A stretch of 64,000 bases of DNA. Source: Paraphysomonas bandaiensis. Its lineage: Eukaryota; Chrysophyceae. The translations under genes were made by a program, and so were the position numbers. The first letter of the stretch is position 1. Every line of letters begins with the position of its first letter. The stretch spans positions 58,640 to 122,639 of the forward strand of contig CBFFRP010000168.1 in the NCBI GenBank assembly GCA_965644295.1, written 5' to 3'. Positions 22,775-33,767 of this stretch are shown here, one piece after another. The notes beneath the pieces were generated by a model, which saw nothing but the letters and a program-made list of their open reading frames with translations, had not been told where the DNA came from and ran no database searches.

Positions 22775-23989
22775 TCAAAATTTCATGACTTTATATTTCC
22801 TCAAATCATCCGGTATAGAGTATAATGTTTCGTCGAAAAGGCTACTCCATCTTCCGGTTTCCCCTGTAGTTTGGGCTTCACCAGGTGAAAATGATTGGTG
22901 TTGTGTGTTATTGTTCACATTCACCGAATTCATTCCATCGTTTATTTCTTTTCCAGAATTATTATTTTTAGAGCGTTTATTATTGGTTACGGTTTCTTCA
23001 ATTTGCACTCGTCATTCACTTGTGTGATAGTTTCATTGATTATAAATTTTTAGGCGTGGTATTTTTAGACGTGAGGTTGTGCCTCACAGGTATGCGATGC
23101 AATTCATGAGGTGAACATGATCTGTCAGTTCATAGTCGCTCAAATCATCCAGTTCAGACCCAGAGGAGAATGTTTTGTCGGATGAGTTACTCCCAATTCC
23201 GGTTTCCACTGTAGTTTGGTCTTCGTCAGATGAAGCAGAAGAGTATTCAGGGATACTCTCAAAATCATTGTCGCTCAAATCATTCAGTACAGATCCAGAG
23301 GAGAAAGTTTGGTCGAAACGGTTATTCCCACTTTCGGTTTCCACTGTAGATTCTATTTCGTCAGATGAACATGATTGGTGTCGAATGCCATTTTCTTGTG
23401 TAAGATTTTCATCATTTTGAGTTCTTGATCTGCTGAGCCTGTTCATCACGGTCATGGGAGGCAATTCTGTAGGTCCAACGCCAGAGCATTGAGCCACAAT
23501 ACGAACCACGATCTTTGGCTGAGGAACTTGTTTATTAGACCCCGTCTTTATTGGCTCCACTCTGAATTGCATAGTGCACTTCCCATTTCTAAGAGGTACT
23601 TGTTTGTCTGGTTTAACCACAGTTCTCTCGGTATCGTTGCATTGAGCACTGCACAGCACGCCTTCGAGCGACGTATCGTTTATCACATTTCCACTCTTAT
23701 CTCTGATACTGACATAGACCATGATGCAATCGTTCTTACGTCTCGGAATGTTGTGGATGTTTTCAACATGTAGTTTTGCCCATATGACGTGATATGTTCT
23801 GTATGACTCACAACTCAGGCGGTCATCGGTGGTCCTCGCATGTATATGAAAACTCCTGCCAATAGTCTTTACTGTAACGGAAAACTCAACATAACCGTCA
23901 GGGGGGATGGTTACACGAACATACACGAACAGTTGGAATATTGTCATTGCTTCCTGAAGTTGTAGAAATGTAGTCACCTCCGTTACCAA
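22775..23989 (-). pseudogene. Decayed member of the Ser/Asp/Glu-repeat gene family
   Basis: Bases 23084-23989 encode a 301-codon ORF homologous to residues about 50-330 of the intact paralog at 25984-28901: the 'IPPDGYVEF' start of the sandwich domain, 'LCSAQCNDTERTVVKPDKQ', and only two disordered repeat units. Near 23095-23110 the frame shifts, and the stretch down to about 23010 carries several stops. A 77-codon ORF at 22775-23008 then matches the paralog C-terminus ('GKEINDGMNSVN', 'ETGRWSSLFDETL'). The two small 5' exons of the paralogs are missing; upstream of about 23915 the sequence switches to an unrelated duplicated block. A truncated, non-functional copy is the simplest reading. 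Confidence 0.7.
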
Positions 23990-24330
23990 TATGACCGAAA
24001 AGTGTCATTTGGAATCGATAGTGCAAGTACTCTAATATGAGAGTGATACAATGAAGAGCCTGATGGATCTTCATGGTCCTCGTGAATAGTTTCATCATGC
24101 CGCCGTCATATCTATCTGTCTTGGTGCATAGACGCTTTGAGACTACCTCCTGAGCGCTTCCGATCGCTGTTCTCTGTCTTCTTGTCAGTGATATGTAGCA
24201 ATTGGGCCGTTAGTGTGATGATATGATTCCACTCTTCCATGACAGCGTATACCATACCACTATACGTACTATACAGTCACCCCACTACCATACATAACCA
24301 ACGAGACAGCACATATTTCCCAAAATCCTG
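23960..24330. repeat. Duplicated block, copy 1 (partner at 47535-48045)
   Basis: Shared landmarks in order: 'TGTAGTCACCTCCGTTACC', 'GACTACCTCCTGAGCG', 'GATCGCTGTT', 'CTGTCTTCTT', 'CATACCACTATACGTACTAT', 'CCCACTACCATACATAA' and 'ACGAGACA'. This copy has an uninterrupted 'CTATACAG' (about 24269-24276), where the partner carries a 117-bp insertion. Confidence 0.75.
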
Positions 24331-24404
24331 ACATGGTTGTTTTCTATAGCGGAGTCTCGCGATATTTTTGTCTAATATTGACTGATTTCAGGATTTTGGG
24401 AAAT
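24315..24404. repeat. Short fold-back with 17-bp perfect inverted ends
   Basis: ATTTCCCAAAATCCTGA at 24315-24331 is the exact reverse complement of 24388-24404, around a 56-nt spacer. A further partial unit follows to about 24475 ('TAATATTAGAC', 'CCTAAAATCCTG'). Related sequences occur at 3880-4025 and from 48025. Confidence 0.65.
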
Positions 24405-24693
24405 ACACTCTTCCCACCCATACCTTAATATTAGACTGTTTTTTCCTAAAATCCTGCTATTTACTGCTAGCATTTTTTGTAAGTCAAAATGTCATCAAAA
24501 AGCTGGTTTTTATCGTAAAATCAGTAACATTTGCTCAGTAATCACACTACTGCCTGCTGTACACTACTTAGAAGAGCTCCTCTATGGTTGCATATCAATG
24601 AAGCGACTGCAAGTCTCTCTGAGGAAGAGTTTCAACTCAGATAGGGGATGAAATACGTGGTTGAGAGATTTGTCAATGAAAGCATCGAACTGA

Positions 24694-24933
24694 TTGTCAA
24701 TACGAAGAACACAAGAAGAATTCAACCAAGAAGACCTCATTACTATGAGTCAGTTTGAGGCCAGATGCTATTGGAATGGTATGCGTTATCATTCTGCCCA
24801 AGTTATTCAAGATGCCTTTTGCACGGCTTGTATTCTACATAGTATGCTCTTGGAATATGATGGATTGCGTACCGAATGCGGTAATTCTACTGCTGCTATT
24901 GGGAGAGCCTTAATCATGAATGTACAGATGTAA
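24694..24933 (+). pseudogene. Fragment of a DDE transposase, PIF/Harbinger-like (tentative)
   Basis: A 79-codon ORF contains 'QDAFCTACILHSMLLEYDG', similar to the C-terminal region of PIF/Harbinger-type transposases, where a Cys-x-x-Leu-His-Asn-Met-Leu-Leu pattern follows the last catalytic residue. No complete catalytic domain is present. Downstream (about 25096-25250) an acidic frame beginning 'MEDDEAVEGEEP' can be read and is repeated at about 29830 and 42658, so the segmental block may descend from the 3' part of such a transposon. Confidence 0.35.
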
Positions 24934-24959
24934 AGGCTGCACGGATGTGGAAGTTACTC

Positions 24960-25983
24960 CTCCATTGCCACAGCCTTGTGAGGAGAGGGGAGTCCAGACT
25001 ACTGCCTTCTTATCAAAGCGCCTCAGCTTATATCCTTAAGCAGAGCTGCATCACTGACTTGTTAGCCTGCTGGAATAGCAGAGTGATATGAGTATGCAAT
25101 GGAGGATGATGAAGCCGTTGAGGGGGAGGAGCCCTTCGTTCCTCAATACAATAGTGGTGTCAGTGGCTTGCCCAGATGGTCCAGAAGATCAGAATATAGT
25201 TGTGGCGACTATCACCACCCTCAATATTACCTCTAGACTCATCCCAGTAGTATTACCGGAGGATCTTGTCCTGCTCATCTAGAGCTATGTCTTCATAATA
25301 CATAGTACCATGTAGCGAACACGTTGACTAATATCAGCGCAGGGATGGGACGATGTGTATGCCTCAGTTACTTGCGGTCCTACGTCATCAATCAGTGTCC
25401 TCTGAGTACTGGTCAGAGGATACTCCCCTTGAATCCGCATGCATGATATCCCCACAGTATCATTTCATTATATTGTCAATAGCGATATGGTCTTGTTATC
25501 TACTTATGCTTCTGTCATGCCTGTATAATACTGTTAATTTCCGATGTTAACAAATAATTACAGTGTACAGAACAGCAGTACAGTATGATAGATAGCCAGC
25601 AAATAAATGTGATAGAGTTTGCTTTGTTCAGTAATTTCCATTAGTTTATTATTTATTGCTCATTTCTGCAACAAATCTGGATAGTGACAATTTCTTATAT
25701 TAACTATAATAAGCAGAATCATGTGCGGAGCAGCACTGTCATGATAGAGAATGTTGTTTCCATATCTGTGATCTAGAGACCGAGCAAGCGCTAAACTAGA
25801 GACTAGGTGATCATAGATAAACACTAATAGTGTATTATTAGTATTGGTTTTAATGTAGTTTCTCTATTCCAAGACCTGTATGAGTCTTACAGGAACAGGA
25901 AACAAACACGTAAATAACGCCGTATTATTATGTGATTATATCAGATTCTTAAGCTTGTATAAATTAATAACAAATTGCACTAA
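24960..25983. repeat. Segmental block, copy A (others at 29567-30805 and 42392-43560)
   Basis: About 1 kb shared nearly base for base with copies C and B, for example 'GAGTCCAGACTACTGCCTTCT', 'GGGATGGGACGATGTGTATG', 'TCTGAGTACTGGTCAGAGGA' and 'CTAGAGACCGAGCAAGCGCT'. It lies on the 3' side of the minus-strand Ser/Asp/Glu-repeat gene. Copy A lacks the 50-bp piece containing 'CCCCTCCAGCAAGAGTATAT' present in B and C, and has about 8 extra bases near 25143. Confidence 0.85.
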
Positions 25984-28901
25984 TCATATAAAAATATTAA
26001 TATTCGTCATCTTTGACATCTGTTGTTTCGTTTGTTGTTTTATGATCAAAACGTCTTCTTCTCTTATGACGTCTATGATATCTTCTTTCAAAAGTTGTTG
26101 ACTGTAAGAGTCATAGTTGCTCAAATCATCTGGTATAGAGTAGAATGTTTCGTCCAACAGTGTTTCGTCGAACAGTGTTTCGTCGAAAAGGCTACTCCAT
26201 CTTCCGGTTTCCGCTGTATTTTCATTTTCGTCAGATGAACATGATTGGCATCGAATGTTATTTGTCACATTCACCGAATTCATTCCATCGTTTATTTCTT
26301 TCCCAGAATTATTATATTTAGAGCGTTTATTATTGGTTTTGTTTTCTTTAATTCGCAACACGTCATTTTCTTGTGTGCGATTTTCATCAATTAGTAAAAA
26401 ATCATTCTGCTTGCGCTTGGTATGCCTCACAGGTGTGCGATGCAATTCAGATTCAGAGGAGAATGTTTGGTTGAATGAGTTACTCCCACTTTCGGTTTCC
26501 ACTGAAGTTTGGTCTTCGTCAGATGAAGCAGAAGAGTATTCAGGGGTACTCTCAAAATTATTGTCGCTCAAATCATCCCATTCAATTCCGGAGGACAATG
26601 TTTGGTTGGATGAGTTACTCCCACTTTCGGTTTTTATTGTACTGTCAAAGTCATTGTCGCTCAAATCATCCCATTCAAATCCGGAGGACAATGTTTGGTT
26701 GGATGAGTTACTCCCACTTTCGGTTTCCACTGAAGTTTGGTCTTCGTCAGATGAAGCAGAAGAGTATTCAGGGGTACTCTCAAAATTATTGTCGCTCAAA
26801 TCATCCCATTCAAATCCGGAGGACAATGTTTGGTTGGATGAGTTACTCCCAATTTCGGTTTTTATTGTACTGTCAAAGTCATTGTCGCTAAAATCATCCC
26901 ATTCAAATCCGGAGGACAATGTTTGGTTGGATGAGTTACTCCCACTTTCGGTTTCCACTGAAGTTTGGTCTTCGTCAGATGAAGCAGAAGAGTATTCAGG
27001 GGTACTCTCAAAATTATTGTCGCTCAAATCATCCCATTCAAATCCGGAGGACAATGTTTGGTTGGATGAGTTACTCCCAATTTCGGTTTTTATTGTACTG
27101 TCAAAGTCATTGTCGCTAAAATCATCCCATTCAATTCCGGAGGACAATGTTTGGTTGGATGAGTTACTCCCACTTTCGGTTTTTATTGTACTGTCAAAGT
27201 CATTGTCGCTCAAATCATCCCATTCAAATCCGGAGGACAATGTTTGGTTGGATGAGTTACTCCCACTTTCGGTTTCCACTGAAGTTTGGTCTTCGTCAGA
27301 TGAAGCAGAAGAGTATTCAGGGGTACTCTCAAAATTATTGTCGCTCAAATCATCCCATTCAATTCCGGAGGACAATGTTTGGTTGGATGAGTTACTCCCA
27401 CTTTCGGTTTTTATTGTACTGTCAAAGTCATTGTCGCTCAAATCATCCCATTCAAATCCGGAGGACAATGTTTGGTTGGATGAGTTACTCCCACTTTCGG
27501 TTTCCACTGAAGTTTGGTCTTCGTCAGATGAAGCAGAAGAGTATTCAGGGGTACTCTCAAAATTATTGTCGCTAAAATCATCCCATTCAAATCCGGAGGA
27601 CAATGTTTGGTTGGATGAGTTACTCCCACTTTCGGTTTCCACTGAAGTTTGGTCTTCGTCAGATGAAGCAGAAGAGTATTCAGGGGTACTCTCAAAATTA
27701 TTGTCGCTCAAATCATTCAGTACAGATCCAGAGGAGAATATTTGGTTGGATGAGTTACTCCCACTTTCGGTTTCCACTGAAGTTTGGTCTTCGTCAGATG
27801 AAGCAGAAGAGTATTCAGGGGTACTCTCAAAGTTATTGTCGCTCAAATCATTCAGTGCAGATCCAGAGGAGAATGTTTGGTGGCATGAGTTACTCCCACT
27901 TTCGGTTTCCACTGAAGTTTGGTCTTCGTCAGATGAAGCAGAAGAGTATTCAGGGGTACTCTCAAAATTATTGTCGCTCAAATCATTCAGTACAGATCCA
28001 GAGGAGAATGTTTGGTGGCATGTGTTACTCCCACTTTCGGATTCCACTGTGGATTCTATTTCGTCAGATGAACTTGATTGGTGTCGACTGCCATTTTCTT
28101 GTGTAAGATTTTCATCATTTTGAGTTCTTGATCTGCTGGGCCTGTTCATCACGGTCATGGGAGGCAATTCTGTAGGTCCAACGCCAGAGCATTGAGCCAC
28201 AATACGAACCACAACATTTTTCTGAGGAACTTGTTTATTAGACCCCGTCTTTATTGGCTCCACTCTGAATTGCATAGTGCACTTCCCATTTCTAAGAGGT
28301 ACTTGTTTGTCTGGTTTAACCACAGTTCTCTCGGTATCGTTGCATTGAGCACTGCACAGCACGCCTTCGAGCGACGTATCGTTTATCGCATTTCCACTCC
28401 TATCTATGATACTGACATCGACCGTGATGCAATTTCTCTTGTTTTTTGTATAAAACACGCGCGAAATGTCTGTGATGTTATCAACATGTAGTTTTGCCCG
28501 TATGACGCGATATGTTCTGCATGACTCACAACTCAGGCGGCCATCGATGGTCCTCGCATGTATACGAAAACTCCTGCCAATAGTCTTTACTGTAACCGGA
28601 AACTCAACATAACCTTCAGGGGGAATGGTTACACTTCGTGTCTCTTCCATCTCCTGTATGTATAGTTATATGAGGGAAGATAAGGGTGAGAGAGGTTTGA
28701 TCCGCACCAGTCTACAGTTCGGATCAGATGCGTCCACAATCTCCACTTCCGTGGGAATACTATCCCTGAGGAATATACAATATGAGCATAGTAGCAACAG
28801 CAACAGTGTTATATTGATGAGATGCACCTGCTGCGTAGTAAAATGGAGCCTTCCTCTGTGCTTCTGACGTGAGACAATTCGACACGAATCGCATCGCCCA
28901 T
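25984..28901 (-). CDS. Ser/Asp/Glu-repeat protein with N-terminal beta-sandwich-like domain
   Basis: Model complement(join(25984..28653, 28708..28765, 28828..28901)), about 933 residues. The small 5' exons (74 and 58 nt; introns 62 and 54 nt) are inferred from frame-preserving GT-AG sites, are conserved in the paralog at 43773-45733, and encode 'MGDAIRVELSHVRSTEEG' and 'SIPTEVEIVDASDPNC'. Residues about 45-240 look like a beta-sandwich ('AKLHVDN', 'LCSAQCNDTERTVV', 'RNGKCTMQFRV', 'VVVRIVAQCSG'). A long disordered tract follows, of tandem units of about 45 residues ('STPEYSSASSDEDQTSVE', 'GSNSSNQTLSSGFEWDDLS') alternating with shorter 'STIKTE' units. The C-terminus carries a Lys/Asn-rich stretch and 'ETGRWSSLFDETL'. 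Without the 5' exons, ATG 28650 would start the protein. Function unknown; the tract is very acidic and rich in possible phosphorylation sites. Confidence 0.65.
26450..28030. repeat. Coding tandem repeat array, units of about 135 and 90 bp
   Basis: At least eight units encode the acidic Ser-rich repeats of the minus-strand gene and are nearly identical at DNA level, indicating recent expansion or gene conversion. The paralog at 43773-45733 has fewer, more diverged units, and the decayed copy at 22775-23989 has two. Confidence 0.85.
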
Positions 28902-29085
28902 AAACACAAACTCCTCTTCATGTGATTCATAACCAGGTGTTGTTATGTTCAAGCCTTCTGTCATTATGGTGGGTATTGATTACTATGAAATGCAGTCGAC
29001 TTATGGAGAGGAGAGTTATACGTGGATTGCACAGACTGCTGCACGCACAGTTCTAGAGTTGCTGCACACGCACTCTCAGAACAAA

Positions 29086-29330
29086 TAAAAGAGCGTATCT
29101 TTCAGAGACATCTGAGCTGAAAACTACGAACCATTTAAAAACTACCATTTTCGATCACTGAATTTTCAAAATTCTGCATTTTTGTGTTTATAGACACAGT
29201 ACTGGATATATATATGTGATAGAATTCCTGGAATTGTGAATTCTTGATTTTCTCTTCATTCTTGCCAATGTGTGATCTAAAATGGGAGTTTTTATACCAT
29301 ATATACTGGATTTCTATATATAAACATACA
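29086..29330. repeat. Dispersed repeat 'TTTCAGAGACATCTGAGC' (copies at 41790-42030 and 45900-46080)
   Basis: The three copies share 'TTTCAGAGACATCTGAGC', 'TGAAAACTAC', 'GATCACTGAATTTTCA', 'ATTCCTGGAA' or a variant of it, 'TGTGAATTC' and, in two copies, 'AAAATGGGAGTTTTTATA'. They lie on the 5' side of the Ser/Asp/Glu-repeat genes or between duplicated blocks and are part of the segmental duplication. Confidence 0.65.
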
Positions 29331-29448
29331 GTACATGTATATAGAGTACCTACTCACATTGTACACATACATTCCACGACATAGTACCATAGTACTCGTG
29401 CTGTGGTACTCTCAGTGTAGTGCTTACACACATACCTCCTTTACGTAC

Positions 29449-29513
29449 ACACATACACATACACATACACACATACACATAACACATACACATACACATA
29501 ACACATACACATA
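29449..29513. repeat. ACACAT-rich microsatellite
   Basis: Tandem ACACAT/ACATAC units with occasional AACACAT interruptions. The apparent Cys/Met ORF on the minus strand here is an artefact of the repeat. Confidence 0.85.
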
Positions 29514-29566
29514 GAGCAGCATCATAGACACATACACAGAGAGCAGCAACACATGCACATAGAGCA

Positions 29567-30805
29567 GCATACACACCACAGTAAGAAGCGGTGGGGTCCC
29601 TAATGCCGATCTCAGTTTCTATCCACTGCTCTCACTGATTCTTCACAAGGTCATCAGATGATTGTGGAGGAGAGCGGAGTCCAGACTACTGCCTTCTAAT
29701 CACATCGCCTCAGCTTATATCCTTAAGAAGAGCTGCATCACCCCTCCAGCAAGAGTATATGCTGAGGACCACACCCTCGAGCATCACTGACTTGTATGCC
29801 TGCTGGAGTAGCAGAGTGATATGAGTATGCAATGGAGGATGATGAAGCCGTTGAGGGGGAGGAGCCCTTCGTTCCTGGTGGTGTCAGTGGCTTGCCCAGA
29901 TGGTCCAGAAGATCAGAAGTCATATATAGTTATGGCGACTATCACCACTCTCAATATTACCTCTAGACTCATCCCAGTAGTATTGCCACAGGATCTTGTC
30001 CTGCTCATCTAGAGCTATGTCTTCATAATACATAGTACCATGTAGCGAACACGTTGACTAATATCAGCGCAGGGATGGGACGATGTGTATGCCTCAGTTA
30101 CTTGCGGTCCTACGTCATCAATCAGTGTCCTCTGAGTACTGGTCAGAGGATACTCCCCTTGAATCCGCATGCATTATATCCCCACAGTATCAGTTCAATA
30201 TATTGTCAATAGCGATATGGTCTTGTTAACTACATATGCTTCTGTCATGCCTGTAGAGTACTGTTAACATATAATTACAGTGTACAGTAGAGCAGTACTG
30301 TTTATTGTAAACCGGTTACTGTACATTTTACTGTTGACTTTTACGGCTAATAAATGTGAATTGATCGTGTCTGCCTATTGTCACATTGATTATTTACTCA
30401 ACTGTAGTTTGTCTTGTTCAGTAATTTCCATTAGTTTATTATTTATTGTTTATTGCTGCAACAGATCTGGATAGTGACAATTCCTTATATCTTATATTAA
30501 CTAAAATGAAATAAAGTAGCACTGTCATGATAGATAATATTGGTCTATATATATGATCTAGAGACCGAGCAAGCGCTAGACTAGAGGCTAGGCGATGATA
30601 GATAAACACCAATAGTATACTATGAGTACTGCTTTTATTCCAAGACCTATATGAGTTTTTACAAGAACAGGACACAAACATGTAAGTAACGCCGTAGTAT
30701 TATGCAGTGATTATGTGATTATATCAGATTCTTAAGCTTGTATAAATTACTAACACATTGTACTAATCATATTATAAAAACATTAATATTCGTCATCTTT
30801 GATGC
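29567..30805. repeat. Segmental block, copy C, without the adjoining gene
   Basis: From 'GCAGCATACACACCACAGTA' at about 29567 it follows copy B (42392 onward) closely. It ends at about 30805 in 'AATATTCGTCATCTTTGAT', which in copy A (about 26012) lies within the last codons of the Ser/Asp/Glu-repeat gene. The gene body is therefore missing here and the block is truncated just inside the coding sequence. Confidence 0.8.
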
Positions 30806-31076
30806 CCCATATTGACAGCGTAACTAATTACTGCGTGCGGCCCCCTAGTGGGTGCGGCTGAGTGCTGCTGCGATTGCTCGCCTCTACCTATGTACACATT
30901 GCTTAGTTAAGCACTACCCCACCCGGGGTCTCACTGCATATTCAGCGCTGAATACCATGTGATAATGATGTAGCTAGTTGGGTTCAGTAGGTAGCTAGCA
31001 AATAACGTATGGGACTTAAATCAAATATTAGTTAGGTACCCACCCGACCCCCATCCGAATCTACCTAAGTACGCGC
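30806..31076. other. Spacer of unknown origin, locally GC-richer
   Basis: Unique sequence with 'GCGGCCCCCTAGTGGGTGCGG' type GC-rich pieces between the truncated block C and the end of the ankyrin gene. No ORF and no repeat partner seen in this window. Confidence 0.4.
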
Positions 31077-33030
31077 TCAGAATGGGGCATCTGCTGCATT
31101 TACTATACAAGTCCATGCATCACTTAGATATTTAGGTTTCTGTTCACGAATCCACTCCAGTACATGTAAGTGTCCACCCCGAGCAGCTGCCACGATGCAA
31201 GTCCATGCATCCCATTGACATGGAGGGTCCTGTGAACGAAGCCACTTCAGTTCATCTACGTATCCACCCCTAGCAGCAGCGGCGCAAGTGTCTTTACTCC
31301 AAGGACATGGAGGGTCCTGTTTACGAAGCCACTGCAGTACCTGCAAGTGCCCACCCTCTGCAGCAGCAGTGCAAGTCTGTGCATTCCAGGGGCATTCAGG
31401 TTTATGTGAACGAAGCCACTGCAATACCTGCAAGTGTCCACGGACATGGAGGGTCATGTGAACGAAGCCATCTCAGAATAGCCAAGTGTCCACCCATAGC
31501 AGCCTTAACGCAAGTCTCTTTATCAATTAGACATTTAGGTTTCTGTTCACGAATCCAATCCAGAACATCGAATTGTTCATCCCGAGTAGCAGCCACGATG
31601 CAAGTCCATGAATCCCATGGACATGGAGGGTCCTGTGAACGAAGCCACTGCAGTATATTCTAGTGACTACCACTAGCAGCAGCTTCGCAAGTCCGTTCAT
31701 TCCAGGGACATGGAGGGTCCTGTGAACGAAGCCACTGCAGTACCTTCAAGTGACCACCATTAGCAGCAGCTTCGCAAGTCCGTTCATTCCAGGGACATGG
31801 AGGGTGCTGTGAACGAAGCCACTGCAGTACCTGCAAGTGACCACCATTAGCAGCAGCTTCGCAAGTCCGTTCATTCCAGGGACATGGAGGGTCCTGTGAA
31901 CGAAGCCACTGCAGTACCTGCAAGTGACCACCATTAGCAGCAGCTTCGCAAGTATCTTCATTCCAGGGACATGGAGGGTCCTGTGAACGAAGCCACTGCA
32001 GTACCTGCAAGTGACCACCATTAGCAGCAGCTTTGATGCAAGTCCGTTCATTCCAGGGACATGGAGGGTCCTGTGAACGAAGCCACTGCAATACCTGCAA
32101 GTGACCACCATTAGCAGCAGCTTCGCAAGTCCGTTCATTCCAGGGACATGGAGGGTCCTGGTCACGAAGCCACTGCAATACCTGCAAGTGACCACCTCTA
32201 GCAGCAGCTAGGCAAGTCCGTTCATTCCAGGGACATGGAGGGTCCTGTGAACGAAGCCACTGCAGTACCTTCAAGTGACCACCATTAGCAGCAGCTTCGC
32301 AAGTCCGTTCATTCCAGGGACATGGAGGGTGCTGTGAACGAAGCCACTGCAGTACCTGCAAGTGACCACCATTAGCAGCAGCTTCGCAAGTCCGTTCATT
32401 CCAGGGACATGGAGGGTCCTGTGAACGAAGCCACTGCAGTACCTGCAAGTGACCACCATTAGCAGCAGCTTCGCAAGTATCTTCATTCCAGGGACATGGA
32501 GGGTCCTGTGAACGAAGCCACTGCAGTACCTGCAAGTGACCACCATTAGCAGCAGCTTTGATGCAAGTCCGTTCATTCCAGGGACATGGAGGGTCCTGTG
32601 AACGAAGCCACTGCAATACCTGCAAGTGACCACCATTAGCAGCAGCTTCGCAAGTCCGTTCATTCCAGGGACATGGAGGGTCCTGGTCACGAAGCCACTG
32701 CAATACCTGCAAGTGACCACCATTAGCAGCAGCTTCGCAAGTATCTTCATTCCAGGGACATGGAGGGTCCTGTGAACGAAGCCACTGCAGTACCTGCAAG
32801 TGACCACCATTAGCAGCAGCTTTGATGCAAGTCCGTTCATTCCAGGGACATGGAGGGTCCTGTGAACGAAGCCACTGCAGTACCTGCAAGTGACCACCAT
32901 TAGCAGCAGCTTCGCAAGTATCTTCATTCCAGGGACATGGAGGGTCCTGGTCACGAAGCCACTGCAATACCTGCAAGTGACCACCATTAGCAGCAGCTTC
33001 GCAAGTATCTTCATTCCAGGGACATGGAGG
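31077..33030 (-). pseudogene. 3' part of the F-box/ankyrin-like repeat gene, cut by an LTR element and decayed
   Basis: Continues the reading frame of 39577-41446 across the LTR insertion: with one copy of the GAGG target duplication removed, the codons join in frame within a repeat unit. Units are 29-30 residues ('HLQVLQWLRSQDPPCPWNE', then 'RTCEAAANGG'), the divergent ankyrin type common in protists and giant viruses. A TAG at 31660-31662 interrupts repeat homology, which resumes directly downstream ('NILQWLRSQDPPCPW'). A deletion that shifts the frame near 31440 fuses two units; the last ORF (31077-31457) ends at 'VNAADAPF'. At least three lesions separate this part from a working gene, although the allele before insertion could have ended at 31660. 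Confidence 0.8.
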
Positions 33031-33670
33031 TGTCACGCAGCAGTATACACTGCGTGTATTTGTATATAGAATACTGTGCTGTATATAGTGTGTATATATC
33101 GTATATATCTGGAGCAGTATATGGTATATATATGGTATACATATGCATATAGAGGTTGTCATATACAGGGTATATTCACTGTATTTGGGACTTACCTTTA
33201 TCAGTTTACGACATTCGAGGTTTTCAGTTTAGTAGCTGAGATACGTTTTTCAGTTTCTGACGGCGATTCACATTTGATTTGGACTGAAGTCCAGAACTTC
33301 GAAGTTTTAGTACAAAATACGTGATTTCGTAAATAGTCGAAGTTTTCGTATGTGAATATTGGTTTTAGTACGTGAATATTGTTTTTCGAGTGTGAAGTGT
33401 TGATCGTAGTGTAGTGTTGATCTACGTTGAACGAGATGGGTGTTTGCTCATTCTTGTCACTGACTTTATAATTTACTTTTCTTAAAGAGCACCTACGGTT
33501 TGTTAGTGTTTCTGGCAGTGCGCCCGTCGTTGCGCCCTGGACAGTATCGCAGCCCGCTGGCGGATACTATTTTGGTGGGTTGTAGAGTCTAGACAAGAGA
33601 TCATCTTTTCTTGGTCCATTCAGAGTTGAGTCACGGTTTGTGAGTCATCTGCGGGCACAGAAAAGTTACA
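33031..33670 (+). repeat. 5' LTR of the Gypsy-type element
   Basis: 640 bp, TGTCAC...TTACA, same as 38937-39576. The first 150 bp are rich in TATA and palindromic 'CAGTATACACTG'-like sequence. No obvious tRNA primer-binding site follows it ('GTAATATTACTTAGC'). Confidence 0.95.
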
Positions 33671-33767
33671 GTAATATTACTTAGCTTAGCTTAGCAGTAT
33701 ATTTGTACCAAGTTAATATATATTGAGCCCAAGAGATAAGTGTGTTTAGTTTTCGTGTGATTGAGCC

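Noticed and set aside
26255-28123. A 622-codon plus-strand ORF opposite the Ser/Asp/Glu-repeat gene
   Set aside because: It exists because the repeat unit length is a multiple of three and lacks stops in this frame. In the paralog at 43773-45733 the antisense frame is broken while the minus-strand frame is intact.
29350-29574. Cys/Met-rich minus-strand ORF
   Set aside because: Translation of the ACACAT microsatellite.
31746-33014. Minus-strand frame-shifted ORFs of 149-247 codons with 'CRYCSGFV' repeats
   Set aside because: Out-of-frame reading of the ankyrin-like array; the in-frame product matches a known repeat type.
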